Shown: in pieces, positions 60,057 through 64,000 of the stretch
Layout of the letters: every line of letters starts with the position of its first letter
Numbering within the stretch: position 1 is the stretch's first letter
Assembly (NCBI RefSeq): GCF_027107535.1
Contig: NZ_CP114283.1
Coordinates: 5,208,001 to 5,272,000, forward strand
Direction: 5' to 3'
Length of the DNA: 64,000 nt
Origin: Streptomyces aurantiacus
Lineage (GTDB): Bacteria > Actinomycetota > Actinomycetes > Streptomycetales > Streptomycetaceae
Notes under the pieces: generated by a model
Seen by the model: the letters and a program-made list of their open reading frames with translations, nothing else
Database searches by the model: none
What the model was told of the DNA's origin: nothing
Position numbers and translations under genes: made by a program

Positions 60057-62929
60057 GGGGTTCCTCCTGGTTGAACGGCTTGATCGGCGGCAGGGTCGAG
60101 GAGTTCCGCGAGGTGCAGGGCGCGGATGCCCCGGTCACCGGCGAGGTGGTCGATCTGGGTGGCGCAACTGAAGCCGTCCGCGACGACGACGGTCGGCGTG
60201 TCCTGGTCGATGCCGTCGAGGCGTGGCTTCAGAGCCAGGTCGGCGACGGCCATCGAGGTGTCGTAGTGCTGCGCCTCGAAGCCGAAGTTCCCGGCGAGTC
60301 CGCAGCAGCCCTCGGCCTCGTCGACCTTGACCACACCCAACTGGCGCAGCAGGTCGGTGGGGCGGCTGCCCTTGAAGGTGGCGTACTCGTGGCAGTGGGT
60401 CTGCAGGACGACGTCGGCCGGCAGCTCGGGGGGCGTCCAGTCGGGGGCGGCCAGGTCGGTCAGGGCGCCGGTGAAGGTGTGGACGCGCTCCGCGACCCGA
60501 CGGGCGGCGTCCGTGCCGAGGAGCTCGGGCACGTCGCGTTTGAGCGCGGCGGCGCAGCTGGGTTCGGCCACGATGATGGGCCGCTCGTCACCGTTGTCGA
60601 GGTGGGCGACCGTACGGGCCATGATGCGGCGGGCGACGGACAGCTGGCCGGTGCTGACCCAGGTCAGGCCGCAGCACAGGCCGTCCTCCGCCGTGCAGGG
60701 GATTCCCGCGTCGGCGAGCACGCGGCGCGCGGCGCCCGCCACCTCCGGACGAAACGCACGCGTGAAGCTGTCGACGAAGAGCACAGCCCTCGCCGATTCG
60801 CCGGTCTTCGCACCGCGCAGGACCCCGCGCAGTGCGCGCCGGGAGGCGAAGGCCGGGATCCGGCGCTTCGTGGTCACCCCTCCCAGCCGGGCGAGCAGCT
60901 TGCCGACCGGTCCGCGCAGCAGCGCGTTGAGAGGGCGGGCGGCGAATCCGGCCAGGGCCGAGGTCAGCGGCAGCCAGCCCAGCGAGTAGTGGGAGCGGGG
61001 CCGGATCCTGCCCTTGTAGTGCTGGTGCAGGAACTCCGCCTTGTACGTGGCCATGTCGACGCCGACCGGGCAGTCACTGGAGCACGCCTTGCAGGACAGA
61101 CACAGGTCGAGGGCATCGCGCACCTCCGTCGAGCGCCAGCCGTCCTGGACGAGGTCGCCCCGCACCATCTCCTGAAGGAGTCGGGCCCGGCCCCGGGTGG
61201 AGTCGGTCTCCTCCCCGGTGGCCCGGTAGCTCGGGCACATCACACCGCCCGCGTCGCTGCGGCAGCGGCCCACGCCGACGCAGCGGCGTACCGCGCCCGC
61301 GAAGCCGTCCTCGTCGTGCGGGAAGGAGAAATCCGTCGCCAGGGGCTGGATCTGGTGCAGCGCGAGATCGGCGTCGAGCGGGGCCGGGGCCACGATCACG
61401 CCCGGGTTGAGCAGCCTCTCGGGGTCGAATACATCCTTGAAAGCGGTGAAGGCGCGGATCATGCGGTGGCTGTACATGACCTCCAGCAGCTCACCGCGCG
61501 CCCGCCCGTCGCCGTGCTCGCCGGACAGGGTCCCGCCGTGCTCGACGACCAGGGCGGCCGCCTCGTGCAGGAAGCGGCGGGCGGCAGTGCGGCCCACGTC
61601 CGTCGCGAGGTCGAAGTCGATGCGCACATGGACGCACCCCGCGCCGAAGTGCCCGTACATCACGCCGGTGAGTACATGGGAGGCGAGCAGCTTGCGGAAG
61701 TCCCGCAAATAGCCGGCGAGGTTCTCGGGCGCGACCGCCGAGTCCTCCCAGCCGGGCCAGGACTCCCCACCGTCGACGAGGCGGGCGGCCAGGCCGGCCC
61801 CGTCTTCGCGGACTCGCCACAAGGAGCGCCGTTCGGCCGCGCTCTCCACGACCCGCCCGCCGGTCATCCGGCCCTGTGCCTTGAGCACGTCGAGGAGCTG
61901 GGCCGCGCGGGTGTTGACCGTGGCCTCGTCGTCGCCGTCGATTTCGACGTACAGCCAGGCCCGCCCTTCGGGCAGTCCGGTCACGGAGTCCGGGCCGCGG
62001 CGGGCGCGCATGGTGGCGACGATCGCCTCGTCCATGCCCTCCACGGCGGTGGGGTTCCAGCGCAGGATCTCCGGCACGTCCTCGGCCGCGTCGACGACAT
62101 CGTCGTAACCGAGAGTGAGAAGCGTGGAAGCCTGTGCGGTCGCCACCAGGCGGACCGTCGCGGCGGTCACGACCGCGCAGGAGCCCTCGGTGCCGACCAG
62201 GGCGCGGGCCATGTCGAAGCCGTGCTCGGGCAGCAGGTGGTGCAGCTGATAGCCGGAGACCTGACGGGGAATGCGGCCCAGCTCGGTACGGATCGGCGCC
62301 AGGTTGTCCGCGATCAGACGGCGTACGTCCGCCTCGAGACGGGCGACGGGTCCGGCGTCCTGCGGGTCCACCGCGTGCAGTCCGGTGCGGTCGGCGACGG
62401 CGCGCACGCCGTCGGCCGTCACGATCTCCAGCGCCTCGATGTGCGAGCTGGTACGCCCGTGCCGCACGGACCGGTTGCCGCACGCGTCGTTGCCGATCAT
62501 GCCGCCGAGCGTGCAGCGGCTGTGCGAGGACGGGTCGGGGCCGAAGGAGAGCCCGTGCAGGGCGGTCGCGCTCTGCAGCGCGTCGAGGACGACTCCGGCC
62601 TCGACACGCGCGGTCCCGCCGGCCGGGTCGATGTCCAGGATCCGGTTCATGTACCGGGAGAAGTCCAGGACAACGCCCGGCCCGACCGCGTTGCCGGCCA
62701 TGCTGGTCCCGCCGCCGCGCGCGGTGACGGGGACGCCCGTCTCCTTGCAGGCCCGCAGCACCGCGACCACGTCGTCGGCGCTGCGGGGGAAGGCCACAGC
62801 CTGCGGGGGGACACGGTAGTTGGAGGCGTCGTAGGCGTACTGGCCGAGGGCGCCCGGGCCGGATTCCACCCGCAGGCCGGGAGCCGTCTCGGTGAGGCGA
62901 GCGGTCAGCCGCGCCACGCTCTCGCTCAT
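60053..62929 (-). CDS. FAD-binding and Fe-S-binding oxidoreductase (GlcD/Dld plus GlcF-like fusion)
   Basis: The protein has 958 residues. The N-terminal PCMH FAD domain has GVPVTARGGGTSMAGNAVGP and CTLGGMIGNDACGNRSVRHG; the FAD-oxidase C-domain has HGGTLSGEHGDGRARGELLE and FDPERLLNPGV. A ferredoxin-like part follows with CVGVGRCRSDAGGVMCPSY and LCLSCKACSSDCPVGVD, then two CCG-type domains (DGLCCGLTWVS, EGCCGLAGNFGFE). Such fusions oxidise D-2-hydroxy acids (D-lactate, D-2-hydroxyglutarate, glycolate) and pass electrons to the chain. Between an aminotransferase and gabD it may oxidise a hydroxy-acid intermediate; this is inference. Start and stop overlap both neighbours. Confidence 0.9.
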   Translation of the reverse strand: MSESVARLTARLTETAPGLRVESGPGALGQYAYDASNYRVPPQAVAFPRSADDVVAVLRACKETGVPVTARGGGTSMAGNAVGPGVVLDFSRYMNRILDIDPAGGTARVEAGVVLDALQSATALHGLSFGPDPSSHSRCTLGGMIGNDACGNRSVRHGRTSSHIEALEIVTADGVRAVADRTGLHAVDPQDAGPVARLEADVRRLIADNLAPIRTELGRIPRQVSGYQLHHLLPEHGFDMARALVGTEGSCAVVTAATVRLVATAQASTLLTLGYDDVVDAAEDVPEILRWNPTAVEGMDEAIVATMRARRGPDSVTGLPEGRAWLYVEIDGDDEATVNTRAAQLLDVLKAQGRMTGGRVVESAAERRSLWRVREDGAGLAARLVDGGESWPGWEDSAVAPENLAGYLRDFRKLLASHVLTGVMYGHFGAGCVHVRIDFDLATDVGRTAARRFLHEAAALVVEHGGTLSGEHGDGRARGELLEVMYSHRMIRAFTAFKDVFDPERLLNPGVIVAPAPLDADLALHQIQPLATDFSFPHDEDGFAGAVRRCVGVGRCRSDAGGVMCPSYRATGEETDSTRGRARLLQEMVRGDLVQDGWRSTEVRDALDLCLSCKACSSDCPVGVDMATYKAEFLHQHYKGRIRPRSHYSLGWLPLTSALAGFAARPLNALLRGPVGKLLARLGGVTTKRRIPAFASRRALRGVLRGAKTGESARAVLFVDSFTRAFRPEVAGAARRVLADAGIPCTAEDGLCCGLTWVSTGQLSVARRIMARTVAHLDNGDERPIIVAEPSCAAALKRDVPELLGTDAARRVAERVHTFTGALTDLAAPDWTPPELPADVVLQTHCHEYATFKGSRPTDLLRQLGVVKVDEAEGCCGLAGNFGFEAQHYDTSMAVADLALKPRLDGIDQDTPTVVVADGFSCATQIDHLAGDRGIRALHLAELLDPAADQAVQPGGTP

Positions 62930-64000
62930 CGCGGCGATGCTCCTGAGGTACCGGCTTCCACCGCGGTCGCCCACGCCTGGAGGCCCGCGTCCACCGCCGT
63001 CTCGTCGATGACGAGCGCCGGGATCATCCGCACGACCTGGTTCCAGGCCCCGCACAGCAGCAGGAGCAGGCCCTCGTCGATGGCGGCGCGCTGGACGCGG
63101 GAGGCGGTCTCGGGGTCGGGGCTGCCGTCCTCGTGGACGAACTCGGTGGCCAGCATCAGACCCAGGCCGCGTACGTCGCCGATGCCCGGGGTCCGGTCGG
63201 CCACCGCCTCCAGTCCGTGACGCAGCCGCTTGCCCATCGCGTCGGCGTTCTCGACGAGCTTCTCGTCGCGTACGACGTCGAGGGTGGCGACGGCCGCCGC
63301 GCAGGCCACGGCGTTGGCACCGTACGTTCCGCCCTGCGAGCCCGGCCACGCCTTGGCCATCAGCTCCTCGGAGGCGGCGATGCCGGACAGCGGAAAGCCG
63401 CTGGCCAGGCCCTTGGCAGTGACGAGGATGTCCGGGGTGACGCCGAAGTGGTCGTGGCCCCAGAAGCGGCCGGTGCGGCCGACGCCGGTCTGCACCTCGT
63501 CCAGGATGAGCAGGAAACCGTGGCGGTCCGCACGCTCCCGCAGACCTTCCATGAACGCGCGGTTCGCGGGCACGTAGCCGCCCTCGCCGAGCACCGGCTC
63601 GACGATGATCGCGGCCGTGTCGGCGGGCGAGGAGATCGTCTGGAGGGTGTAGTCCAACTCCCGCAGGGCGAAGCGGGTGGCGGTCTCCTCGTCCCAGCCG
63701 TAGCGGTAGGCCGACGGGAACGGGGTGACGACCACACCGCTCATCAGCGGCGAGAAACCGGAGCGGAAGCGGGTACCGGAGGTGGTCATGGAGGCGGCGG
63801 CGACCGTACGACCGTGGAAGCCGCCGTGGCACACGATGACGTTCGGCCGGCCGGTGGCCTGGCGGGCAAGGCGCAGCGCGGCCTCGACGGCCTCGCTGCC
63901 GGAGTTGGTGAAGAACAGGCTGTCCAGGCCGGTCGGCAGCACCTCGCCGAGCTTGTCGACGAGGCGGCGCAGGGGTTGGTGCATGACCGTCGTGTACTGG
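62926..64000 (-). CDS. Class III aminotransferase 2 (partial, runs off the right edge)
   Basis: At least 357 residues, N-terminus beyond the window. FFTNSGSEAVEAALRLARQA, HGGFHGRTVAAASMTTSGT, LLILDEVQTGVGRTGRFWG (Asp) and ILVTAKGLASGFPLSGI (Schiff-base Lys) define a GabT/ornithine-type aminotransferase. Coupled by ATGA overlap to the FAD/Fe-S gene and followed by gabD, so a GABA-like amine to semialdehyde to succinate route is plausible. It is distinct from aminotransferase 1 (SGGAEAVETAWK versus NSGSEAVEAALR). Confidence 0.88.
   Translation of the reverse strand, partial: QYTTVMHQPLRRLVDKLGEVLPTGLDSLFFTNSGSEAVEAALRLARQATGRPNVIVCHGGFHGRTVAAASMTTSGTRFRSGFSPLMSGVVVTPFPSAYRYGWDEETATRFALRELDYTLQTISSPADTAAIIVEPVLGEGGYVPANRAFMEGLRERADRHGFLLILDEVQTGVGRTGRFWGHDHFGVTPDILVTAKGLASGFPLSGIAASEELMAKAWPGSQGGTYGANAVACAAAVATLDVVRDEKLVENADAMGKRLRHGLEAVADRTPGIGDVRGLGLMLATEFVHEDGSPDPETASRVQRAAIDEGLLLLLCGAWNQVVRMIPALVIDETAVDAGLQAWATAVEAGTSGASPR

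Noticed and set aside
60044..63220. 1058-residue open frame on the plus strand opposite the FAD/Fe-S gene
   Set aside because: High-GC antisense frames are commonly open. Its composition (strings of G, V, E, R, H) has no domain, and the minus-strand frame has all motifs and overlapping neighbours.
1..64000. CRISPR arrays, tRNA or rRNA genes, prophage structural genes, attachment-site repeats
   Set aside because: Scanned by eye. No regularly spaced repeats, no cloverleaf-like or rRNA sequence and no phage module recognised. A faint tRNA could be missed without a search program.

Overview
The window is very GC-rich actinobacterial DNA and looks like Streptomyces. Start codons are often GTG, codon third positions are almost all G or C, and the accessory families are typical of that genus (DUF5133, DUF4232, ANTAR, PAP2, paired histidine kinase/NarL regulators, helicase-associated-domain remnants, Streptomyces-type IS5/IS630/IS701/ISKra4). 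No rRNA, tRNA or CRISPR array was seen.

Layout. Bases 1 to about 41,000 are an accessory, insertion-rich zone. At least a dozen transposase genes or remnants (IS5, ISKra4, IS630, ISAs1, IS110, IS21, IS701) lie among small intact cargo genes and many broken genes: an amidase, an MFS transporter, a helicase-associated-domain protein, RHS, YihY/BrkB, DUF2252 and HAD pieces. Intact islands are: a TetR gene with three operator-like sites (3.8-5.4 kb); an MBL hydrolase; a LysR/EamA divergent pair (8.9-10.95 kb); two related secreted peptidoglycan-binding-like proteins (14.4 and 20.4 kb), each with the same ~158-bp repeat upstream; a divergent SDR/TetR pair (16.1-17.5 kb); a two-module sensor kinase with its response regulator (21.2-24.3 kb); a class II glutamine amidotransferase; an ANTAR protein; an orphan MazF-like toxin; and a divergent TetR/quinone-oxidoreductase pair (37.2-39.0 kb). 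Three IS630-type elements have well-defined ends.

Bases 41,200 to 64,000 are different: almost every base is coding, all reading frames are intact, and nearly everything is on the minus strand with stop/start overlaps. Two minus-strand units flank two plus-strand IclR regulator genes. The right-hand unit (transcribed first from the right edge) encodes a class III aminotransferase (cut by the window edge), a long FAD plus Fe-S oxidoreductase and a succinate-semialdehyde-type dehydrogenase. The left-hand unit encodes a sarcosine/N-methyltryptophan-oxidase-like flavoenzyme, an AstE/aspartoacylase-type deacylase, a complete PotABCD-like ABC importer, a second class III aminotransferase, a second AstE-type deacylase, an aldehyde dehydrogenase, an aldo/keto reductase, a HAD hydrolase, a PuuB-like FAD amine oxidase, an aspartase and a small cupin. 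Taken together this reads as uptake of an N-acylated or N-alkylated amine or amino acid, its deacylation and oxidative deamination/transamination, oxidation of the aldehyde, and entry into the TCA cycle as succinate or fumarate. The substrate cannot be read from sequence. Resemblances to ectoine (doeBCD) and polyamine (puu/gab) catabolism are noted, but neither pathway is complete here.

Regulation. The two IclR genes share a nearly identical 31-bp promoter/operator-like element, and a long perfect hairpin separates them. Their N-terminal two thirds are almost identical at DNA level while their C-terminal thirds differ, which suggests a recent duplication or gene conversion with diverging effector sensing.
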